The position numbers were made by a program, and so were the translations under genes. Source: Pseudomonadota bacterium (GTDB lineage Bacteria; Pseudomonadota; Gammaproteobacteria; Burkholderiales; Casimicrobiaceae). Taken from it: a stretch of DNA of 64,000 nucleotides. Positions within the stretch are counted from its first letter, which is position 1. Each line of letters begins with the position of its first letter. The stretch lies in contig JAFEDG010000142.1 of NCBI GenBank assembly GCA_018241745.1, positions 43,273 through 107,272 of the forward strand, in the 5' to 3' direction. The notes under the pieces are model-generated. The model had not been told where the DNA came from, made no database searches, and saw only the letters and a program-made list of their open reading frames with translations. Positions 26,652 to 34,999 of the stretch are shown in pieces.

Positions 26652-26990
26652 ATGAACACCTCTGACGACCCGCCGCGCCGGCGCCGCATCCGTGCGGACG
26701 ACGATGGTTCCGCCCAACTCGCATCGCTGGTCGATGAAGGCCGCGCGCTGATGCACAACGTCGCCGCCGACTCCTCGGCGTACCGGCTCGACGATTCCGT
26801 GGCCGCGTTGCGTGAGCGCTTCGTAGCGCTGCAGGACGCGCTCGCGGAAGTCGCGGATGTCGTCGGGATGCGCAGCGAGCGCGCGGTACGCGCGGCGGAT
26901 GGCTATGTGCGCGACAACCCGTGGGGCGCCGTCGCGCAGGCGGCCGCGCTGGGATTCGCGCTGGGGTGGATCGTCGGCGGGCGTCGCTGA
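26652..26990 (+). CDS. DUF883/ElaB-like small membrane-anchored protein
   Basis: A 112-residue protein: charged N-terminus, a helical middle ('LVDEGRALMHNVAADSS ... LRERFVALQDALAEVADVV') and a C-terminal helix 'DNPWGAVAQAAALGFALGWIVGGRR'. The 'DNPW..V..A...G...G' ending is the hallmark of the ElaB/YgaM/YqjD (DUF883) family, inner-membrane proteins that tether stationary-phase ribosomes in E. coli. The start at 26652 has GGAG 9 bases upstream; the ATG at 26646 is the alternative. Confidence 0.75.
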   Translation: MNTSDDPPRRRRIRADDDGSAQLASLVDEGRALMHNVAADSSAYRLDDSVAALRERFVALQDALAEVADVVGMRSERAVRAADGYVRDNPWGAVAQAAALGFALGWIVGGRR

Positions 26991-26998
26991 CTGGCGCG

Positions 26999-28426
26999 TC
27001 AGTGGGCGAGCGAAGCCTCGCCCGACTTGCCTGCTTCGGCCTTGGGCAAGGGAATCCGCACGTTGATGTGCGTGCCTTGGTGCGGTTCCCCGCTGATACG
27101 AAACTCGCCCGCGAACTGGCGTACGCGCTGCCGCATGCCGGCAATCCCGTGCGACAGTCGATCGTGCGTCGCGGTGCGCGGCAGGCCTACGCCGTCGTCC
27201 GAGATCGCGAGCTCCACGCCGTCCTCGTCGCGTACCAGCGTGACACTGACCAGCTTGGCGCCCGCGTATTTCACGATGTTGGTCAGGGCTTCCTGCACGA
27301 TCCGGTAGAGCGCAATGGCCACGTCCGGCGGCATTTGCGTCATGTCGTCCGGGACATCGAGCGAACACCGCAAGCCCGCGCGCTTGCATACCTCGTTGAC
27401 CTGCCAGTCGATGGCCGGGCCCAGGCCGAGATTGTCCAGCAGCGTAGGCCGCAGGTCCTCGATGATACGGCGCTTGACCGACACGCCGTCGTCGAGTGCC
27501 GCGGCCGCGCGCTCGAGGCGCGCGGTCAGCTTGGGATCCCGATCCTTGAGCGCCTGCGCGACGCCCGAGATGTCCATCTTGGCGCTGACCAGAATGCCGC
27601 CCAGCTCGTCGTGGATATCGCGCGCGAGGCGGGACTTTTCCTCTTCGCGCACCGTTTGCAGGTGCGACGAAAGCTCGGTGAGCTCCGCCGTACGCTCGCG
27701 TACTTCGCGCTCGAGGCGCTCGCTTTCGGTCGCCAACAGCCGCCGGCGCTCCACCTGCAGCCGTACTTCGCGGCGCGCGAGCAGCCACACGATCGCGAGC
27801 AGCGCGATCGTGCACGCCGTCAGCCATTGCACCGAGAACCGCGCGAAGTCGATGTCGTGCCGCCAGCGGTTCGCCGACTGGTTCATCTGGGTGAGCTGCT
27901 TGGCCGCGAGCGACGTCACCTCGGCGCGCAGGTCTTCCATCGCCTGCCGCCCGATGCCGGTGTCCATCAGCTCGAACGCGGCCTGGCGGCCGCTGCGGTC
28001 GTACAGCGCGATCGTGGCCTCGATTTCGCCGAGCTTGCGCCCGATCAGCGCATTGATGCGCCCGACCTGCGCACGTTGCTCGTCGGTGCCGTTGGCGACG
28101 ACGAGGTCACGCAGTCGCTGGTAGCGCTCCGGCAGCCGCGCCTGGGCCTGGCGATACGGCTCCAGGTATTCCTGCTTGCCGGTGAGCATGTAGCCGCGCT
28201 GGCCGGTCTCCGCATCGGTGACGAGACCGAGCAACTCGTACAGCGACGCCTGCATCTCCAGCGCCGTCGAATGCGAGTGCACGACCTGTTCGAGCTCGCG
28301 CGACCCGATCTCGGAAAAGGCGAGGATGCCGACCGAGATGATGATGCCCAGCGCGAGCGGAAACGCGACCCTCAGCGGCAGGCTGAACGGACGCTCCGGT
28401 CGCGCGGCATCGGTACGGGATTGCAC
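26999..28426 (-). CDS. CHASE3-domain sensor histidine kinase (HisKA_3 type)
   Basis: A 475-residue membrane kinase. The first helix is at about residues 20-38, followed by a periplasmic CHASE3 domain ('LVTDAETGQRGYMLTGKQEYLEPY') and a second helix near 200-220. A coiled stretch then leads to the HisKA_3 domain with phospho-acceptor His in 'RLARDIHDELGG'. The HATPase_c domain follows ('IVQEALTNIVKYAGA', 'ISDDGVGLP', 'GIAGMRQRV'). Kinases of this class pair with NarL-type regulators, so the regulator at 23147-23779 is the obvious partner. The start is GTG with a TATAGT hexamer 8-13 bases upstream, which would give a nearly leaderless message. Confidence 0.92.
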   Translation of the reverse strand: MQSRTDAARPERPFSLPLRVAFPLALGIIISVGILAFSEIGSRELEQVVHSHSTALEMQASLYELLGLVTDAETGQRGYMLTGKQEYLEPYRQAQARLPERYQRLRDLVVANGTDEQRAQVGRINALIGRKLGEIEATIALYDRSGRQAAFELMDTGIGRQAMEDLRAEVTSLAAKQLTQMNQSANRWRHDIDFARFSVQWLTACTIALLAIVWLLARREVRLQVERRRLLATESERLEREVRERTAELTELSSHLQTVREEEKSRLARDIHDELGGILVSAKMDISGVAQALKDRDPKLTARLERAAAALDDGVSVKRRIIEDLRPTLLDNLGLGPAIDWQVNEVCKRAGLRCSLDVPDDMTQMPPDVAIALYRIVQEALTNIVKYAGAKLVSVTLVRDEDGVELAISDDGVGLPRTATHDRLSHGIAGMRQRVRQFAGEFRISGEPHQGTHINVRIPLPKAEAGKSGEASLAH

Positions 28427-28471
28427 GCCGCCACTATAGCGTGATTGCGGCGTGCGTTTGCTGCGCAGGCG

Positions 28472-28732
28472 TCAGTGCGTCTGGTGGCGGGCCGGCGACA
28501 CCGCGCGCGTCAGCGCGGGATGGCCGGGCGCGGTATTGCCCCCTTCGCCTTCCCATTGCGCGACGGCGTCGCTGCGCTCGGCTTTCTGCCGCGCACGCCT
28601 GTGCGTGCGATAACGTCCCAATCCGGTCTGCAGCAACCAGGCGACGCCTGCGGACGCGCCCGCCACCAACAGCGCGGTTGCAACGTCGCGAGCAGAAACG
28701 TCGCGTAGCGATGAAGTACGTGTGAGTGCCAT
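28472..28732 (-). CDS. Small single-span membrane protein, function unknown
   Basis: An 86-residue protein with one hydrophobic helix ('ATALLVAGASAGVAWLLQTGLG') and a basic, polar C-terminus. The ATG at 28732 has a perfect GGAGG site 7 bases upstream, which supports it as real. It is divergent from the DUF1328 gene and downstream-adjacent to the histidine kinase gene on the other side. No family recognised. Confidence 0.6.
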   Translation of the reverse strand: MALTRTSSLRDVSARDVATALLVAGASAGVAWLLQTGLGRYRTHRRARQKAERSDAVAQWEGEGGNTAPGHPALTRAVSPARHQTH

Positions 28733-28915
28733 AAGTGCCTCCATGACGATCAGGTCAACATCGTCACGCCACGCGCGCGCACGGCTGGACAGGTGTTCGC
28801 CGATTGCCGTGTAGGACACCGCAGTACCTCGTTGCACGCCTTTGCAGTTCGGGCTGGAAAGGCTTGCGTGCGGGCCACGGCACCTGGGCGGCGCCGCTGA
28901 TGCAAGTCACTGATC

Positions 28916-28939
28916 GCACGACGGAATTATTCGTCGTGC
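28916..28939. promoter_or_regulatory. Inverted repeat between divergent small membrane-protein genes
   Basis: GCACGACG (28916-28923) and CGTCGTGC (28932-28939) form a perfect 8-bp inverted repeat around an AT-rich GAATTATT spacer. It lies 66 bases upstream of the DUF1328 ATG in a 273-base divergent intergenic region that holds no other gene. It may be an operator; no T tract follows, so a terminator is less likely. Confidence 0.4.
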
Positions 28940-29005
28940 TGCGTGGCACGGACGCTGCAATTAGCCATGCGTTTCGCCACCCACCCCACTCCAGAGGAGT
29001 CGACC

Positions 29006-29170
29006 ATGTTGCAATACGCCGTCATCTTCTTCGTCATCGCGATCATCGCCGCGGTCTTCGGCTTTACCGGCATCGCCGCCGGCGCCACGGAAATCGCCAA
29101 GGTCCTGTTCTTCCTGTTCCTGATCATCGCCGCGATCACGTTCGTCATCAGCCTCGTGCGGAAAGCGTGA
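29006..29170 (+). CDS. DUF1328/UPF0391 (YtjA) small membrane protein
   Basis: A 54-residue protein with two hydrophobic helices: '[25 protein letters not shown]' and '[21 protein letters not shown]', the exact layout of the UPF0391/YtjA family. AGAGGAG precedes the ATG by 6 bases. Such genes are often stress-responsive; function is unknown. The ferritin-like gene follows 23 bp later. Confidence 0.92.
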   Translation: MLQYAVIFFVIAIIAAVFGFTGIAAGATEIAKVLFFLFLIIAAITFVISLVRKA

Positions 29171-29193
29171 TGCGGAAGCCGGAAAGGAATCGC

Positions 29194-29805
29194 ATGCCTG
29201 CCCAGACTGCCACCCAGGCCCGCAAATCCGCCCCGACGTCCGGGAACGGTCGCGCGCCTGCCGCCCCCCAGGAGTCCGGATTCCTGTCGGATGTGAAGGC
29301 GCTGCGCGAGCGCGTACGTCAGCACATCGACGAAGGGGCGGTGACTCCCAACTACGGTGCCGATCGCGACAAGGTCGTTGCCCTGCTCAACGCGGCGCTG
29401 GCCACCGAGATCGTCTGCGTGCTTCGCTACAAACGCCACTACTTCATGGCGCAGGGCATCGCGTCTGACTCGGTGAAAGCGGAATTCCTCGAGCATGCGG
29501 GCGAGGAGCAGGAGCACGCCGACGAGATCGCGGAGCGTATTTGCCAGCTCGGAGGCGAGCCGGACCTCGATCCCGAGGGACTGGCATCGCGCAGCCATTC
29601 CGAGTATGTCGCCGGCACGTCGTTGCGCGAGATGGTACGCGAGGACCTGATCGCGGAACGCGTGGCGATCGAGAGCTACCGCGAGATGATCAACTACATC
29701 GGCGATCGCGACACGACCACCAAGCGGATGCTGGAACACATCCTCGCGGTGGAAGAGGAACACGCCGAGGACATGAACTCGCTGCTCCAGGGCATCAAGG
29801 ACTGA
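29194..29805 (+). CDS. Ferritin-like/bacterioferritin-family protein
   Basis: A 203-residue four-helix-bundle protein. After a 35-residue polar N-terminus it carries ferritin-type iron ligands: Glu in 'LATEIVCVLRYKRHYF', 'EEQEHADEIAERICQLGGEPD', 'VAIESYREMI' and 'EEEHAEDMNSLL'. This is the pattern of bacterioferritin-like proteins that store iron or detoxify peroxide. A haem-ligand methionine cannot be assigned with confidence. The ATG at 29194 has AAAGGA upstream; an in-frame ATG at 29170 overlaps the previous stop. Confidence 0.85.
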   Translation: MPAQTATQARKSAPTSGNGRAPAAPQESGFLSDVKALRERVRQHIDEGAVTPNYGADRDKVVALLNAALATEIVCVLRYKRHYFMAQGIASDSVKAEFLEHAGEEQEHADEIAERICQLGGEPDLDPEGLASRSHSEYVAGTSLREMVREDLIAERVAIESYREMINYIGDRDTTTKRMLEHILAVEEEHAEDMNSLLQGIKD

Positions 29806-29838
29806 AGTCCGCCGGGCTGCATGGCGACGCCCGCCCGC

Positions 29839-30477
29839 CTAGCGCGGCGCGGGCGTCGCCGCGTTGGCGGGTGCGCCTTGCGGCACCTCGATCAGCTTGC
29901 GCGTGTCGTAGCCGAGCGCGGCCGCCTTGGATACGAGTGCGACGTAGCGCGCCCGGTCCAGCGATGGCGTGCGCGACAGGATCCACAGCGTTGCGTGATC
30001 CTGGTCGCCGACGAGCGCCACGTCGTACGCGGCGCCGATCTCCAGCACCCAGTAGTCTTCCCACACGAACGGCAGCCAGCCGAGGGCCGACGGCGCGTGG
30101 CGTATCTCCAGCCGCGCGTGCGACGTCACGTCGCGCACGCGCGCAACGTTGTATTCGCGCGCTTCCTCCCCATCGCTGCGCCGGCAGATACTCGTCACGC
30201 CGACGGCGGTTTCAGAACGGCGCTGGTAGCGGTGGACGACATCGCGCGCGCAGGCGTCTTCGTGGCGGTTGGGCAGCCGTGCGATCTCGTACCAGTTGCC
30301 CATGTAGCGGTCGAGGTCCAGTTGCGGCACGGCCGTGACGACGGGCGCACCGGGTGGCGTCTCGGCCGGCGCCGGCAGCGCGATGGTAACGGCAAGGCCC
30401 GCGGCCAGCGCGCCAGCACAAACGTGCCCGACCCCGCTGCGGATGCGCGTGAAGCTTGATTTCGCGGTGTGGAGCAC
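29839..30477 (-). CDS. Blc-type lipocalin with signal peptide
   Basis: A 212-residue exported protein with the lipocalin signature 'LDRYMGNWYEIARLPNRHE' (about residues 55-73) and the closing strand 'YWVLEIGAAYDVALVGDQDHATLWILSRTP' (split in reading). A hydrophobic leader ends near 'LPAPAE'; there is no lipobox, so it is probably periplasmic or soluble rather than a lipoprotein like E. coli Blc. Lipocalins bind lipids or haem-type ligands. The start is GTG (30477). Confidence 0.88.
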   Translation of the reverse strand: MLHTAKSSFTRIRSGVGHVCAGALAAGLAVTIALPAPAETPPGAPVVTAVPQLDLDRYMGNWYEIARLPNRHEDACARDVVHRYQRRSETAVGVTSICRRSDGEEAREYNVARVRDVTSHARLEIRHAPSALGWLPFVWEDYWVLEIGAAYDVALVGDQDHATLWILSRTPSLDRARYVALVSKAAALGYDTRKLIEVPQGAPANAATPAPR

Positions 30478-30589
30478 CGATATCTGACGCTCGTGGAGGC
30501 GCGGGCGGAAGTTGCCGTTACGCCGGTGCTAACATATCACTTTCGCGCACGCTCGCTGTAACAATCGGTGAGCGCGCTTCGACTTCATC

Positions 30590-30967
30590 GGGGGTGCACT
30601 GGTCTCGACGGGGGTATTGAAGCAGCGCGGGGCATGCCGAGGCGCTTGTCCTCGTAAAACCCGAGCAATCGCAAACTTAACTGCGAACGACGAAACGTAC
30701 GCTCTGGCGGCTTAAGCCCGCCGGACCTTGCACCGGTTTGCACTCGGACCGGGTGAATTAGTCGGCAACGACCGGTTCACGGCAAGGACATCTAGAGTGA
30801 TCGCGTCCGCCCGGGCCACTTGGGCGAGGCGCTAAAGCAAGGTGGCTGGTTGGCGATCCGCCTGTCCGTCAGCGGGTCGTTGGCGAGAGCACAATGACGA
30901 GACTAAGCATGTAGTCCCGACTGTAGAGGTCTTCCGGACGGCGGTTCGATTCCGCCCACCTCCACCA
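30590..30967 (+). ncRNA. ssrA: Transfer-messenger RNA (one-piece)
   Basis: The 5' end GGGGGTG pairs with the 3' CACCTCC of the acceptor stem, leaving ACCA; the third pair is G-U, the alanine identity element. The T-arm GGTTCGATTCC and the encoded CCA are intact. The tag reads A-N-D-E-T-Y-A-L-A-A followed by TAA (30683-30715). About 378 nt, normal for a one-piece tmRNA. It releases stalled ribosomes with SmpB; smpB is not in the window. Confidence 0.97.
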
Positions 30968-30979
30968 TCCAGCACACGA

Positions 30980-31008
30980 CGGCTCCCCGAGCGGGGCCGT
31001 TCGTTTTT
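30980..31008 (+). terminator. Terminator downstream of ssrA
   Basis: CGGCTCCCC / CGGGGCCG forms a hairpin (with a two-base bulge) followed by TTCGTTTTT, starting 12 bases after the tmRNA 3' end. Confidence 0.75.
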
Positions 31009-31044
31009 GCGCACCATAATGTGCCCCGTGATGCGTCTCTGTGG

Positions 31045-31362
31045 ATGATGACGGTCGTACGCCGCCTCTTCTCGCGTCCCGAGTGCCCGTACGGCCACGG
31101 GCACATGGTTGCCCTCGAGGTCAGCTATCTCGATCGGACCGGCTGGGGTTGCCTTTTCGACCTGGCCGCCGTCTCCGTCGCCATTCTGGCGGTCGCGATG
31201 GGCATCCGGGTTGGCGTGACATGGGACTGGACGCTCGCGTGGATCGTGCTGGGATTGATGGCGGATTGGGCGGTCCATCGTTGGCTTGAACGATTCCGCT
31301 GTGATAGTTGCGGGGCGACCGGAACGCGCAAGGAATTGGACGCCCGCCGCGGCGGGCATTAG
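31045..31362 (+). CDS. Small membrane protein with cysteine pair, function unknown
   Basis: A 105-residue protein with an N-terminal 'CPYGHGH' motif, two hydrophobic helices ('LFDLAAVSVAILAVAMGI' and 'LAWIVLGLMADWAV') and a C-terminal 'RCDSCGATG' pair. The Cys/His clusters at both ends could bind a metal on the cytoplasmic side. The start is uncertain: ATG at 31045 or 31048, or a GTG at 31021. Base composition is somewhat less GC-rich than its neighbours. No family recognised. Confidence 0.5.
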   Translation: MMTVVRRLFSRPECPYGHGHMVALEVSYLDRTGWGCLFDLAAVSVAILAVAMGIRVGVTWDWTLAWIVLGLMADWAVHRWLERFRCDSCGATGTRKELDARRGGH

Positions 31363-31408
31363 CCGGATGCCGAAGCCGGCCGCCGGCCATCGCATGGCAG
31401 CCTGTTGA

Positions 31409-31816
31409 TCATGGCACCGCCCGCGGATCGACCCACACGACCTCGGCATCGGGCCCCGGCAGCTGGAAGTCCGCGCAGCGCTCGTCCCGGCCGATGAACC
31501 CGCCGTCCGGGTGACAGAGCAAGCGACCATCGGCGGCGTAGAGCGCGCTCGGGAAATCGCAGCAACGTCGCGCGACGAAGTACACACGCTGGCCGCGGTA
31601 GCGCGTCGCGACGATCGAGCGGGGCGGGTTCGCGGGCGCGGCGCGCTCGAGTTCCTGGATCCTGAGCGCGAGCCAGTCGCCTTGCGGTTTTACCCGCGTG
31701 GCGCCGATGAACAGCGCCGCCAGGACAGCCATTGCCAGGGCTGGAGCGATCCAGCCGCGACTTCCCGACGCCAGACCCGCCATGGTGCGCAGCTCGAATG
31801 GGGTACCTGGCCGCAT
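31409..31816 (-). CDS. Membrane-anchored DUF6970-like cysteine-rich protein
   Basis: A 135-residue protein with an N-terminal hydrophobic anchor ('IAPALAMAVLAALFIGA') and a compact exported domain 'YFVARRCCDFPSALYAADGRLLCHPDGGF' ending in 'GRDERCADF'. The spacing of CC, C and C with 'PDGG' resembles the small domain I remember as DUF6970; this is from memory and not certain. Function is unknown. The start could be ATG 31816 or ATG 31783. It is convergent with the gene ending at 31362. Confidence 0.55.
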   Translation of the reverse strand: MRPGTPFELRTMAGLASGSRGWIAPALAMAVLAALFIGATRVKPQGDWLALRIQELERAAPANPPRSIVATRYRGQRVYFVARRCCDFPSALYAADGRLLCHPDGGFIGRDERCADFQLPGPDAEVVWVDPRAVP

Positions 31817-31870
31817 GATCGCATGCCGGGGTGTGGGCGCAAATCGGCGCCGCCGGCGCAGGCCCTGCCG

Positions 31871-32584
31871 CTACCGCACCACGCCCCGCGCGGTGAACAG
31901 CCGGTGCAGCGTGATCTTGCGCACCTCGGCCTTGCTCGCCTCGATGTGCGAGCGCAGCAGCCGGTTCGCCTCGTCAGCGCGGCGGCGGATGATGGCGCGC
32001 AGGATCTGCGCGTGCTCGTCGTACGTCTTGTCGATCCGGTAAGGTTGCGTGAAGTCGAGGCGGCGGATGATGCGGATCCGCTCCGTGACCTCGCGATGGC
32101 AGCGCGCGACTTCGGGGTTGCCGGCGCATGCGACCAGCGTCGAATGGAAGGACTCGTCGAGGCCCGACACTTCCTTCGGGTCCGCGAGGCGCTCGCCTTG
32201 CGGCACGAGCCAGATGCGCTTGAGCGTGGCGAGGCCTTCGCGCTCCTGCATCTCGCACAGCCGCGTCACCGACGCCTGCTCCAGGATCCAGCGCAGGTCG
32301 TAGAAGTTCTCGAACTGCTCGAAGTCGAACGGCCGCACGCTCCAGCCCACGCGCAAGTGCACCTGCAGGTAGCCCTCGCGCTCGAGGCGGTACAGCGCGT
32401 CGCGCACCGGCGTGCGGCTCATCGACAACCGTTCCGCCATCTCGGTCTCCGAGAAGCGGTCCCCAGGCAACAGCTCGAAGTCGAAGATGCCGGCCTTCAG
32501 CTTGTCGTAGGCGATCTCGGCGAGCGAGCGCTCCGGCGCCGCACTCGTGCGCGCGGCAGCCCGGTCGGCGGTGAGCGAGGTCAT
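31871..32584 (-). CDS. GntR-family (FCD-domain) transcriptional regulator
   Basis: A 237-residue regulator: winged helix with 'FSETEMAERLSMSRTPVRDALYRLEREGYLQ' (about residues 45-80, read in parts) and an all-helical FCD ligand domain with the metal-binding-type residues 'DESFHSTLVACAGNPEV' and 'DEHAQILRAI'. It ends the leftward operon atzF-ABC-atzG-atzE and starts 14 bp after atzE. It is therefore the natural candidate to control that operon through the tandem repeat at 38714-38736. Confidence 0.92.
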   Translation of the reverse strand: MTSLTADRAAARTSAAPERSLAEIAYDKLKAGIFDFELLPGDRFSETEMAERLSMSRTPVRDALYRLEREGYLQVHLRVGWSVRPFDFEQFENFYDLRWILEQASVTRLCEMQEREGLATLKRIWLVPQGERLADPKEVSGLDESFHSTLVACAGNPEVARCHREVTERIRIIRRLDFTQPYRIDKTYDEHAQILRAIIRRRADEANRLLRSHIEASKAEVRKITLHRLFTARGVVR

Positions 32585-32598
32585 CGTGATGTGGCCGG

Positions 32599-34002
32599 TC
32601 AGGCGTGGATCGGCGGCAGCGGGGACGCGGCCACGCCGCGCGCGGCAAGCGCCGCCGCGACACGGAAGCATAAGTCTTCGCGCCACGGTGCGGCAACGAC
32701 CTGGACGGCAATCGGCAGCGCGCCGGGCGTCGCTACAGGTGCCGCAATGACAGGCAGGCCGACGCAGGACAGCGGTTGCGTCAGCAGTCCCATCGTGGGA
32801 CGCAGGGGCACACGGCCCGTCGGCAGGTCGAGCCATTCGTCGCCGAGCGGGGTCGCCGGGCACGGCGTCGCGGCCGCGATCACGACGTCGACGTCGCGGA
32901 ACAATGCGGCGACCTCGTGCCGCCAGCGCTCGCGCACGCGCTGCGCCTGCACATACCACGCGGCCGGCATCAGCGCGCCGGCCACCAGCCGGTCGCGCGA
33001 CAGCGGCTCGAAATCGGCGTAGCGCGTGCGCAGGTCCGCGAGGTGCAGCGCGCCGCCTTCGCTGCCGGTGACGACGAACGCGGCGGCGCGACCGAGCGCG
33101 GCCGACGGCAGCGTCACGGTGCGCGTGGTATGCAGCGCGGTGCACGCCGCGTCGACGGCGGCGCGTGCCGCGTTCGTCAGCGGCTCGTCGAAGTAGCCGC
33201 CCAGGCGGGCGATGCGGATGCCGTCGAGATCTTCGTGACGCAGCGTGCCCACGGGCTCGACCGCGCGCTGCGCGCACGCGGGATCGGCGGCGTCCGGACC
33301 CTGCAGCGCGTCGTAGGCAAGCGCGAGGTCGTCGAGCGTCGTCGCGAACGGGCCGAGGTGGTCGAGGCTCGCGACGAACGGATAGCTGCCGGTGCGCGGC
33401 AACCGGCCGAACGTGGGCTTCAATCCCCAAATGCCGCACAGCGACGACGGCACGCGGATCGAGCCGTTGGTATCGGAGCCGAGCGCGAGCGGCACGAGCC
33501 GCGCCGCGACCGCAGCCCCGCAACCACCAGACGATCCGCCGGCCGTGCGCGTCGTGTCGTGCGGGTTGCGCGTCGGGCCGTGATGCGAATTCTCCGTCGT
33601 GAAGCCATACGCGTATTCGTCCATCGCGAGCGTGCCGACGAGTACGCCGCCGGCCGCGTGCATACGCGAAACCAGCGTGGCATCGGCGGCGGCAGGGGGT
33701 AGCGACGCGTTGACCTTCGATCCCGCCAGCGTGACGACGCCCTCAACATCGAACAGGTTCTTGACCGCATAGGGAACGCCGGCGAGCGGCGGCAGCATCG
33801 CGCCGGCCGCACGCCGTGCGTCGACGGCGTCTGCTTCGGCGCGCGTGCGCTCCGGCGTCAGCGTGACGAAGCTGTTCAGCGCGGGGTCGACGCGCGCGAT
33901 GGCGGCGAGCGTCGCATCGGCGACGGCGCGCGCCGTCGTGCGGCCTTCGCGGATCGCCGCTGCGATGGCCGCGGCCGACGCGGGTGCGGCGACCTCCGTC
34001 AC
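32599..34002 (-). CDS. atzE: AtzE-family amidohydrolase (1-carboxybiuret hydrolase-like)
   Basis: A 467-residue amidase-signature enzyme with the Ser-cisSer-Lys triad visible: Lys81 ('YAVKNLFD'), Ser157 ('GGSSGG') and Ser181 ('GSDTNGSIR'). The pairing with a GatC-like AtzG subunit directly upstream and an AtzF in the same operon indicates the AtzE type. That enzyme deaminates 1-carboxybiuret to 1,3-dicarboxyurea in cyanuric acid breakdown. The start is GTG overlapping the atzG stop (GTGA). The exact substrate here is inferred from context. Confidence 0.85.
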   Translation of the reverse strand: MTEVAAPASAAAIAAAIREGRTTARAVADATLAAIARVDPALNSFVTLTPERTRAEADAVDARRAAGAMLPPLAGVPYAVKNLFDVEGVVTLAGSKVNASLPPAAADATLVSRMHAAGGVLVGTLAMDEYAYGFTTENSHHGPTRNPHDTTRTAGGSSGGCGAAVAARLVPLALGSDTNGSIRVPSSLCGIWGLKPTFGRLPRTGSYPFVASLDHLGPFATTLDDLALAYDALQGPDAADPACAQRAVEPVGTLRHEDLDGIRIARLGGYFDEPLTNAARAAVDAACTALHTTRTVTLPSAALGRAAAFVVTGSEGGALHLADLRTRYADFEPLSRDRLVAGALMPAAWYVQAQRVRERWRHEVAALFRDVDVVIAAATPCPATPLGDEWLDLPTGRVPLRPTMGLLTQPLSCVGLPVIAAPVATPGALPIAVQVVAAPWREDLCFRVAAALAARGVAASPLPPIHA

Positions 34003-34181
34003 GGCCGGAACACGTTGGCCGGTTCGACGTCAGTCGGCAGGGGCACGGCGAGCACCGGCGCGGCGATCGCCTGGATCAGCGTGAACTGCGCGATGACGCG
34101 CGCGCGGACATCCGCGGCGACGACGAGGCCCTGCGCCAGGGCGGCCGCGTCGACGTAGGCCTCGATCTCGCGTTCGGTCAC
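33999..34181 (-). CDS. atzG: AtzG-like (DUF4089) small subunit of AtzE
   Basis: A 60-residue helical protein of the DUF4089/GatC-like type ('EIEAYVDAAALAQGL', '...PVLAVPLPTDVEPANVFRP'). AtzG is known to form a complex with AtzE and to be required for its stability, as GatC is for GatA. It is squeezed between the ABC ATPase and atzE, overlapping both by GTGA (34178-34181 and 33999-34002), so the three are translationally coupled. Confidence 0.85.
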   Translation of the reverse strand: MTEREIEAYVDAAALAQGLVVAADVRARVIAQFTLIQAIAAPVLAVPLPTDVEPANVFRP

Positions 34182-34996
34182 CGCCGTACCTCGCGCTGGA
34201 AGATCTCGAGGCTGCGCTTCTTGGCGTGGATGAACGACGGCTCGGTCAGCGTGGCCACCGTGCGCGGGCGCGGATCACCGTAGCGCAGGATCTCCGCCAC
34301 CGACGTGGGGCGCTTGGTCAGCAGCAGTACCTCGTCGGCGAGGTACACCGCTTCCTCCAGGTCGTGCGACACCAGCATCATCGTCGTGCCCGTCTGCATG
34401 AACACCTCCTGCAGCTTCTCGCGGATGAACAGCGTCATCTCGAAGTCCAGTGCCGAGAACGGCTCGTCCAGGAACAGCACTTCGGGATTGGGCGCCAGCG
34501 CGCGCATGATCGACGCCGTCTGCTGCTGGCCGCCCGACAGTTCGTAAGGATAGCGGTTCAGGTCGAACTTGACGTCGAACGACGCGACGAGCTCTTCCAT
34601 CCGCCGGTCGAGCTCGGGCTTGGAACGCCCCTCGATGACCAGCGGGTACGCGATGTTGTCGATCGTGCGCATCCACGGGAACATCGCCTCGCGGTAGTTC
34701 TGGAAGACGTAGCCGATCTTGGTGTCGGCGAGCGACTTGCCGTCGAACAGGATCTGGCCGCCGTCGATCGGGATGAGCCCCGCGATCATGTTGATCAGCG
34801 TCGACTTGCCGCAGCCGTTGGGCCCGAACACCGACACGATCTTGTGCTTCGGGATGTCGAGGTTGAAGTCCTGGTACAGCGGCCAGCCGGCGAAATACTT
34901 GGTCAGGCCGCGGATCGTGATCGCCGTTCCAGGCGGCCCGGGCACGAACGCAGGGGTGGGCACGTCGGCGACGGGCGGGGCATTGAGGACACGCAT
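34178..34996 (-). CDS. ABC transporter ATP-binding protein (SsuB/TauB type)
   Basis: A 272-residue ATPase with Walker A GPNGCGKST (58-66), signature LSGGQQQ, Walker B 'VLFLDEPFSALD' and switch histidine in 'LVSHDLEEAV'. It energises the neighbouring permease and binding protein. This class imports nitrate, sulfonates, taurine, pyrimidines or similar small compounds. The operon context points to a urea-like or biuret-like nitrogen compound. A 20-residue Pro/Ala-rich N-terminus precedes the fold. Confidence 0.93.
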   Translation of the reverse strand: MRVLNAPPVADVPTPAFVPGPPGTAITIRGLTKYFAGWPLYQDFNLDIPKHKIVSVFGPNGCGKSTLINMIAGLIPIDGGQILFDGKSLADTKIGYVFQNYREAMFPWMRTIDNIAYPLVIEGRSKPELDRRMEELVASFDVKFDLNRYPYELSGGQQQTASIMRALAPNPEVLFLDEPFSALDFEMTLFIREKLQEVFMQTGTTMMLVSHDLEEAVYLADEVLLLTKRPTSVAEILRYGDPRPRTVATLTEPSFIHAKKRSLEIFQREVRR

Positions 34997-34999
34997 GGC

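Noticed and set aside
30590..31008. tmRNA gene as an integration site for a genomic island
   Set aside because: The 3' end and CCA are intact, no duplicated tmRNA 3' fragment was noticed nearby and no integrase gene is present on either side within the window.
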